From an uncultured Flavobacteriales bacterium (lineage in GTDB: Bacteria > Bacteroidota > Bacteroidia > Flavobacteriales_D > Crocinitomicaceae), in contig CAIUKX010000584.1 of the NCBI GenBank assembly GCA_903899795.1, forward strand, positions 1-17,820: 17,820 bases of DNA. Reading direction: 5' to 3'. A program made the translations under genes and the position numbers. This document shows positions 7,336 to 13,402 of the stretch, one piece after another; position 1 is the stretch's first letter; each line of letters starts with the position of its first letter. Below the pieces are notes generated by a model that saw only the letters and a program-made list of their open reading frames with translations, ran no database searches and was not told the origin of the DNA.

Positions 7336-8734
7336 ACGTTTCTGCTTTATCTTTCACAACTTGAGCAAGCATTTCTGCTTCCATAACCAAATTTCCATTT
7401 ACATAAGCTTTTCCACCCATTTCAACCAAACCTCGGCGAATAGGGGAGATTAAGAATAACTCAAATACGATAGTATCTCCAGGGAGAACTTTGGTTTTGA
7501 ATTTTACTTTGTCAATTTTCATGAAATAGGTAGAGTACAAGTGTGGATCTTCTATTTTGCTCAATGCAAAAATACCACCAACCTGAGCCATCGCTTCAAT
7601 CTGAAGGACCCCTGGAAAAACTGGGTTTCCAGGGAAATGTCCTGTGAAAATAGGCTCGTTCATGGTGATGTTTTTCACACCGATAATTGTATCTTCCGTA
7701 ATTTCCATCACCTTGTCAACCATCAGGAACGGGTAACGGTGTGGAAGCATTTTTTCAATATCATTGATGTTGTACAAAGGTTCTTTTGTCAAGTCAAAGT
7801 GACGAATTCCTCTTTGTTGTTTAAAGTGATCTTTGATGACTTTTGCAAAACGAACATTTCCTGAATGTCCCGGACGAGCTCCAAGGATATGAGCTTTGAT
7901 TGGTTTTCCAATCAGTGCCAAGTCACCAATGATGTCCAATAATTTATGACGAGCAGGCTCGTTCTCGAATTGTAGTTTAGTACTGTTTAAAACACCAATA
8001 CCTTCAACGTTGATTTTCAATTCTTCACGTCCTAATAATCGTGCTAGTTCATCCAATTCATCCTGACTGACAGCACGTTCAACCAATACAATTGCATTAT
8101 CAAGGTTACCACCTTTGATGAGATTGTTTTTTGCCAGGAATTCCAATTCACGTAGGAATACGAATGTTCTACATTTAGCGATTTCGGACTTAAATTCTGA
8201 GATATTGTAGATGCCGGCATGCTGTGTTCCAAGAGCAGGAGATTTATAATCTACCATTACAGTTACACGATAACCTGGATCAGGAATAGCTAAAAATTCG
8301 ATACCTTTTTCAGCATCTTCAAATTTTAGGATTTCATTGAGTTCCAAATATTCTCTATCGGCATCTTGATCTTGGTATCCTACCGATTCAATTGCAATGA
8401 CAAAAGGTAAAGAACTTCCATCCATAATCGGAATTTCAGGACCATCTATTTTGATCAAAGCATTGTCAACTTGCATTCCGTATAGTGCTGCTAATACATG
8501 CTCAGTTGTGTATACACGAGCACCTTTGGATTCTAGAGTTGTTCCTCTGTCTGTAGCAACGACCAAATCACAGTCAGCATTGATTGTCGGTTGTCCATCC
8601 AAATCGATTCGTTGGAATTTATAACCGTGGTTTTCAGGTGCTGGACAAATTTCCAGATTCACCAATTCTCCAGTGTGTAATCCGATTCCTTTTAATAAAA
8701 CCGATTCTTTTAGCGTTCGTTGCTTTTCAGCCAT
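7316..8734 (-). CDS. lpxC: Bifunctional LpxC deacetylase / FabZ 3-hydroxyacyl-ACP dehydratase
   Basis: This 472-residue protein is a fusion. Residues 1 to about 312 are LpxC, the zinc deacetylase that makes the committed step of lipid A synthesis. The zinc ligands are H79 (TEHVLAALYG), H263 and D267 (HKLLDIIGD), the catalytic Glu is E78, and H290 in GARPGHSGN matches E. coli H265. Residues from about 320 to 472 are FabZ, which dehydrates 3-hydroxyacyl-ACP in fatty acid elongation. It contains LPHRYPFLMVDKV (330-342), catalytic H366 in GHFPGNP, and E380 in LQIEAMAQ. This fusion is well known in Bacteroidota and supports that assignment. Both halves draw on the same 3-hydroxyacyl-ACP pool, one upstream and one as a competitor. 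The start is one base after the lpxD stop, and the end overlaps lpxA. Confidence 0.97.
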   Translation of the reverse strand: MAEKQRTLKESVLLKGIGLHTGELVNLEICPAPENHGYKFQRIDLDGQPTINADCDLVVATDRGTTLESKGARVYTTEHVLAALYGMQVDNALIKIDGPEIPIMDGSSLPFVIAIESVGYQDQDADREYLELNEILKFEDAEKGIEFLAIPDPGYRVTVMVDYKSPALGTQHAGIYNISEFKSEIAKCRTFVFLRELEFLAKNNLIKGGNLDNAIVLVERAVSQDELDELARLLGREELKINVEGIGVLNSTKLQFENEPARHKLLDIIGDLALIGKPIKAHILGARPGHSGNVRFAKVIKDHFKQQRGIRHFDLTKEPLYNINDIEKMLPHRYPFLMVDKVMEITEDTIIGVKNITMNEPIFTGHFPGNPVFPGVLQIEAMAQVGGIFALSKIEDPHLYSTYFMKIDKVKFKTKVLPGDTIVFELFLISPIRRGLVEMGGKAYVNGNLVMEAEMLAQVVKDKAETYDKQLS

Positions 8735-8735
8735 T

Positions 8736-9782
8736 TTATGATTGTACTTTAGTTAGTTCCTTAATTTTCTTATCCAGTTCTTGTATTTTGTTCAAAATGA
8801 ACGGTAGTTTTCTAAATCCAAAATAGGATTTTTTAAAGTCTTCAATAGGAATGCCAGGTGAACCCATCAAGGTATCTGCTTTTCTGACTGTTGATGGAAT
8901 TCCGGATTGAGCTACAATTTTTGTTCCGTCAGCGATGTGTAAATGTCCGCTGATTCCTGCTTGTCCACCCACCATAACATTGTTTCCGATTTTTGCAGAA
9001 CCAGCAACACCAACCTGAGCTGCCATTACTGTATTTTTACCAATTTCAACGTTGTGGGCAATTTGTACCAGGTTATCTAATTTTACACCTTTACGAATTA
9101 TTGTAGATCCCATGGTAGCACGGTCAATCGTACAATTAGAACCGATTTCCACATCATCTTCAATGACAACGTTTCCGATTTGTGGTATTTTTTTGTACTC
9201 TCCATGTTCATTCGGAGCAAATCCAAAACCATCAGCACCTATAATAGTTCCGGCATGTATGATGCAATTGCTTCCCAAAATACATTCTGCATAAACAGTA
9301 GCACCTGGGTGCAAGATACAATTATCGCCAATCGTTACACTTTCACCAATATAAACATGTGGAAAGATCACAACATTGTTTCCGATTTTTGCATTTTCAC
9401 CGATGTAACCAAATGCTCCCAAATATAAACCTTCACCGACAGTCGCTGATTCAGCAATGAAGGATGGAGATTCAATTTTAGGTTGTTTTTTACGCATTTG
9501 ATCGTAAAATTCAAGAAGTTGTGCAAAACAAGAGTATGCATCTTCCACCTTAACGAGCGTCAATGTCTCCGGAAGAGGTTTTGAAGGATTGAAATTAGTA
9601 TTGACAATACAGATCGAAGCTCCCGTGGAGTAGATGTATTCTTCGTATTTTGGATTGGATAAAAAGGAAAGCGTTCCTGTGGTTCCTTCTTCGATTTTGG
9701 AAAGTCCTGAAACCGAAACATTAGGATTACCCACAACTTCACCTTTTAATATACCTGCTATTTGTTCTGCTGAAAACTCCAT
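8736..9782 (-). CDS. lpxD: UDP-3-O-acylglucosamine N-acyltransferase (LpxD)
   Basis: LpxD adds the second 3-hydroxyacyl chain to UDP-3-O-acyl-glucosamine, the third step of lipid A synthesis. The 348 residues are a normal length. The N-terminal uridine-binding domain (1 to about 98) contains LSFLSNPKYEEYI. A long hexapeptide-repeat beta helix follows (about 108-310), and the C-terminal helix is rich in Lys/Glu (331-345). The catalytic His is H243 in LVQIAHNVEIG, matching H239 of E. coli. This is the first gene of the lpxD - lpxC/fabZ - lpxA operon. A possible promoter lies upstream at 9797-9825. The order of genes here differs from the enterobacterial lpxD-fabZ-lpxA-lpxB cluster because FabZ is fused to LpxC and lpxB is absent. 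Confidence 0.97.
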   Translation of the reverse strand: MEFSAEQIAGILKGEVVGNPNVSVSGLSKIEEGTTGTLSFLSNPKYEEYIYSTGASICIVNTNFNPSKPLPETLTLVKVEDAYSCFAQLLEFYDQMRKKQPKIESPSFIAESATVGEGLYLGAFGYIGENAKIGNNVVIFPHVYIGESVTIGDNCILHPGATVYAECILGSNCIIHAGTIIGADGFGFAPNEHGEYKKIPQIGNVVIEDDVEIGSNCTIDRATMGSTIIRKGVKLDNLVQIAHNVEIGKNTVMAAQVGVAGSAKIGNNVMVGGQAGISGHLHIADGTKIVAQSGIPSTVRKADTLMGSPGIPIEDFKKSYFGFRKLPFILNKIQELDKKIKELTKVQS

Positions 9783-9796
9783 CGCTCAAAATTATA

Positions 9797-9825
9797 AAAA
9801 ACTAAACTTCATATTTCTTTACAAA
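9797..9825 (-). promoter_or_regulatory. Possible lpx operon promoter
   Basis: On the minus strand TTTG (9825-9822) is followed after 17 nt by TAGTTTTT (9804-9797), one mismatch from TAnnTTTG, with the lpxD ATG 14 nt further on. A perfect TAATTTTG at 9794-9787 is only 4 nt from the ATG and would give a leaderless message, so I favour the first pair. Confidence 0.3.
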
Positions 9826-9880
9826 CGAGCGAATTATTAACAACGTTTGTTGAGAAACAGAATCTTTTGTTTTGAGTGTA

Positions 9881-10582
9881 TTATTTACATTCATTTCCAG
9901 GTGGTAAAGTGAAGTCGGTAATGTTCAATTTGTTTTTATACCAAATCACGTTACAACCGATTTCTTGCCCTTTTTTATCTTTAAACAGTAAATAGTGTTC
10001 CGGTTTTGGGGTAGCAGATAAATGTGATTTTGAGAAATCGATTCGTCCTGATTTTTTCAATGCTTTTAAAATGTCTTTAGGATTGATAAGTCCCAATTTA
10101 TCTTGTTGACAAGTGACACGTGCTGTAGTGTCAGGGAATACTAAATCATCATCTGCCGGAAAATATATCAAGTCACCAAAACCTGTACGAGTATTGATCG
10201 TTTTTTTAGCATTTTTTTCAGAAAAATGGATTTCTGCCATGAAACTTTCGTTAGCCAGGCTGAAAAAGAATTTCATTTTCCCCTTGTTTGGAATCTCTTT
10301 TTCGATTACATATACTTTGGGATTTCCAACTTTTTTACTGTCTTCAAATAAGACTTCGCCATCATTCAGGACATTTGTTAAGTCTTTTTTGGTTAATCCA
10401 TACTTTTTAAGTTGAATTTTTTCACTGTCAGGAAGAATTAAAACACGGTCTAAAATACTATTCTTTACTCGGTTGGAAGGAAGCCAGCTACAGCCTCTGT
10501 TTTGAAAAAAGAATACTACGAAAATTAGCCCGATACTAAAACCGATTCCGTAATATTTTAATCTTCTAAAGATTGAATCCAT
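9881..10582 (-). CDS. Membrane-anchored protein with two DUF4258-like units
   Basis: From the ATG at 10582 this is 233 residues. One membrane helix (about 11-27) is followed by a short motif RGCSWLPSNRVKN (29-41). Two similar units then follow. Unit 1 (about 62-120) has KKDLTNVLNDGEVLFEDS ... PKVYVIEK. Unit 2 (about 167-226) has PKDILKALKKSGRIDFSKS ... PEHYLLFKDKKGQ. The pattern KD(L/I)-x-L-x-G-x-(V/I)-x-F and the later strands resemble DUF4258-type proteins of Flavobacteriia; that match is from memory and the function is unknown. The frame stays open to an ATG at 10633, but a good promoter at 10605-10634 would start the message downstream of that codon, so I use 10582. The gene stands alone between the trxA terminator and lpxD. 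Confidence 0.72.
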   Translation of the reverse strand: MDSIFRRLKYYGIGFSIGLIFVVFFFQNRGCSWLPSNRVKNSILDRVLILPDSEKIQLKKYGLTKKDLTNVLNDGEVLFEDSKKVGNPKVYVIEKEIPNKGKMKFFFSLANESFMAEIHFSEKNAKKTINTRTGFGDLIYFPADDDLVFPDTTARVTCQQDKLGLINPKDILKALKKSGRIDFSKSHLSATPKPEHYLLFKDKKGQEIGCNVIWYKNKLNITDFTLPPGNECK

Positions 10583-10604
10583 AATGTAGTACAATAATTG
10601 GGTG

Positions 10605-10634
10605 CAAAGATACCTTATTTTTCTTAGACTCAAA
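10605..10634 (-). promoter_or_regulatory. Promoter of the DUF4258-like gene; decides its start
   Basis: TTTG (10634-10631) and TATCTTTG (10612-10605) on the minus strand are 18 nt apart, a textbook Bacteroidota -33/-7 pair and the best promoter in the window. The expected start near 10598 leaves a leader of about 16 nt before the ATG at 10582 and excludes the ATG at 10633. The -33 box lies in the left arm of the inverted repeat at 10626-10740. Confidence 0.6.
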
Positions 10635-10740
10635 GATTCAAGATAAAAGACATTAAGACTATTTGTAGCAAAAAAAAGACGTATAAGTTAACTTATACGT
10701 CTAGAGTCTTAAAATCTTTGATCTTTAAGTCTTTGAATCT
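10626..10740. repeat. Large imperfect inverted repeat centred on the trxA terminator
   Basis: The plus-strand arm 10626-10660 and the minus-strand arm 10740-10705 align over about 36 nt with roughly 29-30 identities. Both are built from words like AGAYTCAAAGAYT and TTAAGACT. Between them lies a perfect 26-bp palindrome (10677-10702). The right arm abuts the trxA stop codon; the left arm reaches the next gene's promoter. Words from these arms also occur at 4471-4646. The nested symmetry suggests a small repeat element that also supplies the terminator. Confidence 0.6.
10670..10702 (-). terminator. Intrinsic terminator of trxA
   Basis: A perfect 26-bp palindrome (10677-10702; arms AGACGTATAAG and CTTATACGTCT around TTAA) is followed on the minus strand by eight T residues (10677-10670). 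It lies about 40 bp past the trxA stop. It separates trxA from the DUF4258-like gene. Confidence 0.85.
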
Positions 10741-10741
10741 C

Positions 10742-11059
10742 TTAAAGAATTGCAACCAATTTTTCTTCAAATTTTGATTTCGCTGCAGCTCCAACTAATT
10801 TGTCAGCAACTTGACCATCTTTGATGAATAAAATTGTCGGAATGTTTCTTACTCCAAATTGACCTGAAATACCAGGGTTTTCATCTACGTTCACTTTTCC
10901 TACGATCGCTTTTCCATCGTATTCTTTGTGTAACTCATCAATGATTGGACCTACCATTCGACAAGGTCCACACCATTCTGCCCAAAAATCCACCACCACA
11001 GGTATTTTAGATTGCAATACTAACTCATCGAAGTTTGCGTCTGTAATTTCAACTGCCAT
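10742..11059 (-). CDS. trxA: Thioredoxin
   Basis: This 105-residue cytoplasmic thioredoxin is the classical length. The redox motif WCGPC has C30 and C33, the buried Asp is D24 (VVVDFWA), and the cis-proline is P74 in RNIPTILF. It reduces disulfides in target proteins such as ribonucleotide reductase and peroxiredoxins, and is itself reduced by thioredoxin reductase, which is not in this window. No signal peptide is visible. It is monocistronic: the gene on its upstream side ends at 11253, and a strong terminator follows at 10670-10702. A weak promoter candidate is TAACTTTA at 11113-11106 with a TTG 19 nt upstream (11135-11133), giving a leader of about 40 nt. Confidence 0.96.
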   Translation of the reverse strand: MAVEITDANFDELVLQSKIPVVVDFWAEWCGPCRMVGPIIDELHKEYDGKAIVGKVNVDENPGISGQFGVRNIPTILFIKDGQVADKLVGAAAKSKFEEKLVAIL

Positions 11060-11252
11060 AATCTATATTGTTTATTGTAAAAAAAAAGTAATCCTAATAT
11101 TTGTGTAAAGTTAATTCTAAGAACTCAATTATCAATTTTTTTGCCAATAAAATTATGCTGTCAAATTGGCATCCTAATCGCCTTAGGTTTTCAATAATAA
11201 ACCGGCTCGGCTACTGAATTAACTCAAGAGGAAATTGTAATTCAGAATAAAA

Positions 11253-11651
11253 TTAATTTGCGACAGAAAATCGCTTCATTGTCTTCTGATTTTCAGTTCT
11301 CAGTTGATAAAAATAAGTTCCGTTTGGAAGGTTGTTTGTGTCGTAACGAATGATGTGTCCGCCTTCGCTTGCTTCTTTTTCTTGAATAATTGATCTCGGA
11401 CTTAAATCATCGTTTAGTAATTCCAAGATGACATTTCGTTTTTTTGTTGTTGTAAAATAGAATTCTACGATTCCGCTGGCAGGATGGGTTTCTAAACCGT
11501 ATAGAACACAATAGTCTTCTTGTGGAATCGAAGTTTTCCCTAAATAAGCCAATAATTTTTTATAAGCGATTATTAAAACCAAAAGTGCCAGAGTTGCGCA
11601 TAAGATGATCAATAAAACTTGTGTTGTGGTGTATGCTGCTAATTGTATCAT
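11253..11651 (-). CDS. Membrane-anchored protein with C-terminal sorting-domain-like fold
   Basis: I do not recognise this 132-residue protein as a named family. It has one hydrophobic helix at about residues 10-33, a basic stretch (YKKLLAYLGK), and then a beta-rich domain (about 58-132). That domain follows the pattern of T9SS type A sorting or FlgD-like Ig domains: GIVEFYFTTTKKRNVILELL, GGHIIRYDTNNLPNGTYFYQ, then a final strand KTMKRFSV. Its N-terminus is a plain membrane anchor rather than a cleavable signal, so it is probably not a normal T9SS cargo. The ATG overlaps the stop of the DUF493 gene as ATGA, so it is the last gene of the coupled terC operon. An 8-bp inverted repeat lies 7 nt downstream (11214-11245) but has no T run. 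Confidence 0.7.
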   Translation of the reverse strand: MIQLAAYTTTQVLLIILCATLALLVLIIAYKKLLAYLGKTSIPQEDYCVLYGLETHPASGIVEFYFTTTKKRNVILELLNDDLSPRSIIQEKEASEGGHIIRYDTNNLPNGTYFYQLRTENQKTMKRFSVAN

Positions 11652-11920
11652 AATGCCATCAATCCTTTAATTTTTGTTGCTTCCTTGTATTTTTCAATGA
11701 TTGAATCGACATCTAACATCAATTCTTTTACGCTGATACTGACAAACTTTCCTGTACGTGATTCATGCATATTAATGTCAGCTGATTCTTCATTAAAAAG
11801 TGAAGTAGTCATGGCAATATTTTCTGAAGTATTGGGAACGATGAATTTAAACATGTAAACATCTGGCCATTCCTGTTGTTCCAATTGTTTTCTAAGACTT
11901 TCGTATGTTTCTTCACCCAT
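11648..11920 (-). CDS. DUF493 (YbeD-like) family protein
   Basis: This 90-residue protein fits DUF493/YbeD, a small alpha-beta fold resembling ACT or ferredoxin-like regulatory domains. The end, RTGKFVSISVKELMLDVDSI then IIEKYKEATKIKGLMAL, parallels the E. coli YbeD pattern of a G-x-(F/Y)-x-S-(V/I) strand followed by a helix and a final strand. The biochemical role of the family is not established; a regulatory or binding function is only an inference. It overlaps the upstream 198-aa gene by 8 bp and the downstream membrane protein by 4 bp, so all are translated from one message. Confidence 0.8.
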   Translation of the reverse strand: MGEETYESLRKQLEQQEWPDVYMFKFIVPNTSENIAMTTSLFNEESADINMHESRTGKFVSISVKELMLDVDSIIEKYKEATKIKGLMAL

Positions 11921-12509
11921 TCTTTTCCATTTTTTGGTGCAAATATAGTCGTTTCATTTCGTTGACTAATGCATCGGGGATTTTTTCTGATTTTAAAAGG
12001 AAGTCACCAAAAATAATTCCTCCTGCATTATTGAATTGGCGGATAGCTTCCAAAAGTTCCATTTGATCTGGTTCTTTGGAAATAATAATACCTTCAGTAG
12101 TAACGTTAGTGAATGGAAAATACTCGATCCATTTTTCTATATAAATCGTTTGAAGATGTAGTATTTGAAATACAATATCTTCTATTTCAGAAGCGTATAG
12201 TGCTTTTGTTATTTGACTCTTTAATTGATTTTTCAGTATTTCGAATTGACGAAAAGCTTCCAGTATTTGATCTGAAAAAATAAAAGTTTCGAATTCAATT
12301 ACTGATTTTGATTTTTCAACCTCTCCTCCTAAAATCGTGAAGGCAAGTTCCATTTGCTTCATTTTGCTTATTTTGGAAGCAAATACTTTTCGAATTGGGA
12401 CTTTTGAAAGAAAAAATTGTTTGTATTCGAACAATCGCTCTTCGTACAAGTCATAAATATCATCACTCTCTTGATGAGGAAAAAATAAAATAGCTTCCTG
12501 AAGCGTCAT
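11913..12509 (-). CDS. Conserved-looking hypothetical protein in the terC operon
   Basis: I do not recognise this 198-residue protein. It appears mostly alpha-helical, has no signal peptide or membrane helix, no cysteines, and many acidic and hydrophobic residues. Visible stretches include LYEERLFEYKQFFLSKVPI (21-39), IEFETFIFSDQILEAFRQFE (70-89) and WIEYFPFTNVTTEGIIISKE (126-145). A cytoplasmic location is likely. Its ATG overlaps the terC stop as ATGA, and its end overlaps the DUF493 gene by 8 bp. That coupling and normal codon use argue it is a real gene. No function can be assigned. Confidence 0.75.
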   Translation of the reverse strand: MTLQEAILFFPHQESDDIYDLYEERLFEYKQFFLSKVPIRKVFASKISKMKQMELAFTILGGEVEKSKSVIEFETFIFSDQILEAFRQFEILKNQLKSQITKALYASEIEDIVFQILHLQTIYIEKWIEYFPFTNVTTEGIIISKEPDQMELLEAIRQFNNAGGIIFGDFLLKSEKIPDALVNEMKRLYLHQKMEKNG

Positions 12510-13264
12510 TCGTGATTAGGGCGGTGATTTCTTTTGTTTTTGCGCATGCGAATGTTCATGAACTCCACGATCAGTGCATAAGCCATCGCGAAATAAACAT
12601 ATTCTTTCGGGATTTCAATGTGAAAAGATTCAGCTACCAATAACCCCCCGATTGTTACTAAGAAGGCAAGTGCTATCATCTTGATCGTAGGGCGCTTGTT
12701 GATGAAGTCACTGACTTGTCGTGAGAAAATCAACATGATGATCATTGAAATAATGACAGCGCAATAGATGATGATCATTGGATCGCCGCCTGTTACTTTT
12801 TTGATATCAGTTGTCAAGCCAATTGCTGTGATAATTGAATCAAAACTAAATACGATATCAATCATGACAATTTGTAAAATAACAGCGCTTAAATTGTCTT
12901 TCCCTTCTTTTACGCCGGCTTCGTGACCTTTGATGTTTTCGTAGATTTCCTGACTGCTTTTGTAGATCAGGAATAATCCACCGATTAATAAAACCAAACT
13001 TTGACCACTGAAATCCATTCCTGAAATGCTGAACAAAGGTTTGGTCATTCCCATAATCCATGCTGCCAGTGTCAATAGAATCAATCGAACTCCGAGAGCT
13101 AATCCTAAACCAACTCTTCGGGCATAACGTTGATTTTTCTTCTGCAATTTATCAGTTACAATTGAGATGAAAATGATGTTGTCTATCCCGAGTACTATCT
13201 CCAAAAGAGTTAGCATTAAAAGATAAAAAAGACCTGTTCCTGATAATAATGCGTCGAAATTCAT
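12506..13264 (-). CDS. TerC family integral membrane protein
   Basis: This 252-residue protein has seven or so hydrophobic segments and the two hallmark acidic membrane motifs of the TerC family: LEIVLGIDNIIF (21-32, D28) and IDIVFSFDSIITAIG (135-149, D136 and D142). TerC relatives such as Alx and MeeF/MeeY export Mn2+ in other bacteria, and some partner with the translocon or surface-bound metalloenzymes. That is family knowledge; the substrate here is unproven. It is the first gene of a four-gene operon with 4-8 bp overlaps. A promoter box at 13292-13299 and an AGGAAA Shine-Dalgarno-like stretch upstream of the ATG support this start. The C-terminal tail is very basic (RMRKNKRNHRPN). Confidence 0.92.
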   Translation of the reverse strand: MNFDALLSGTGLFYLLMLTLLEIVLGIDNIIFISIVTDKLQKKNQRYARRVGLGLALGVRLILLTLAAWIMGMTKPLFSISGMDFSGQSLVLLIGGLFLIYKSSQEIYENIKGHEAGVKEGKDNLSAVILQIVMIDIVFSFDSIITAIGLTTDIKKVTGGDPMIIIYCAVIISMIIMLIFSRQVSDFINKRPTIKMIALAFLVTIGGLLVAESFHIEIPKEYVYFAMAYALIVEFMNIRMRKNKRNHRPNHE

Positions 13265-13291
13265 TTACTGTTTCCTGTTTTGTTAAGTTTA

Positions 13292-13299
13292 CAAATGTA
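13292..13299 (-). promoter_or_regulatory. Promoter -7 box of the terC operon
   Basis: TACATTTG on the minus strand matches TAnnTTTG exactly, 27 nt upstream of the terC ATG, and AGGAAA lies between them. The -33 region holds only TTTT-rich sequence with no TTTG. Confidence 0.5.
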
Positions 13300-13356
13300 G
13301 TAAAAGTAATTAGAAGAAAACGATATTTCAGTGAGAAGGTCGGTTTTTAAAGAAGG

Positions 13357-13381
13357 AAAAAGGCTGTCCGATCAGACAGCC
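13357..13381 (-). terminator. Intrinsic terminator of the choice-of-anchor L gene
   Basis: On the minus strand GGCTGTC (13381-13375) pairs with GACAGCC (13368-13362) around a 6-nt loop, then five T residues follow (13361-13357). It lies about 22 bp past the stop codon at 13403 and is one of the few GC-rich spots in the window. It separates this gene from the terC operon. Confidence 0.85.
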
Positions 13382-13402
13382 CGATGACCTAAATCTTTTG
13401 AA

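Noticed and set aside
9787..9794. Exact TAATTTTG four bases before the lpxD ATG as its promoter
   Set aside because: It would start transcription at or inside the start codon, and no TTTG lies at the proper distance; an upstream pair fits better.
11214..11245. 8-bp inverted repeat (CTGAATTA / TAATTCAG) past the end of the terC operon as a terminator
   Set aside because: The loop is 16 nt, the stem is AT-rich, and on the minus strand it is followed by TAGCCGAGCC rather than a T run.
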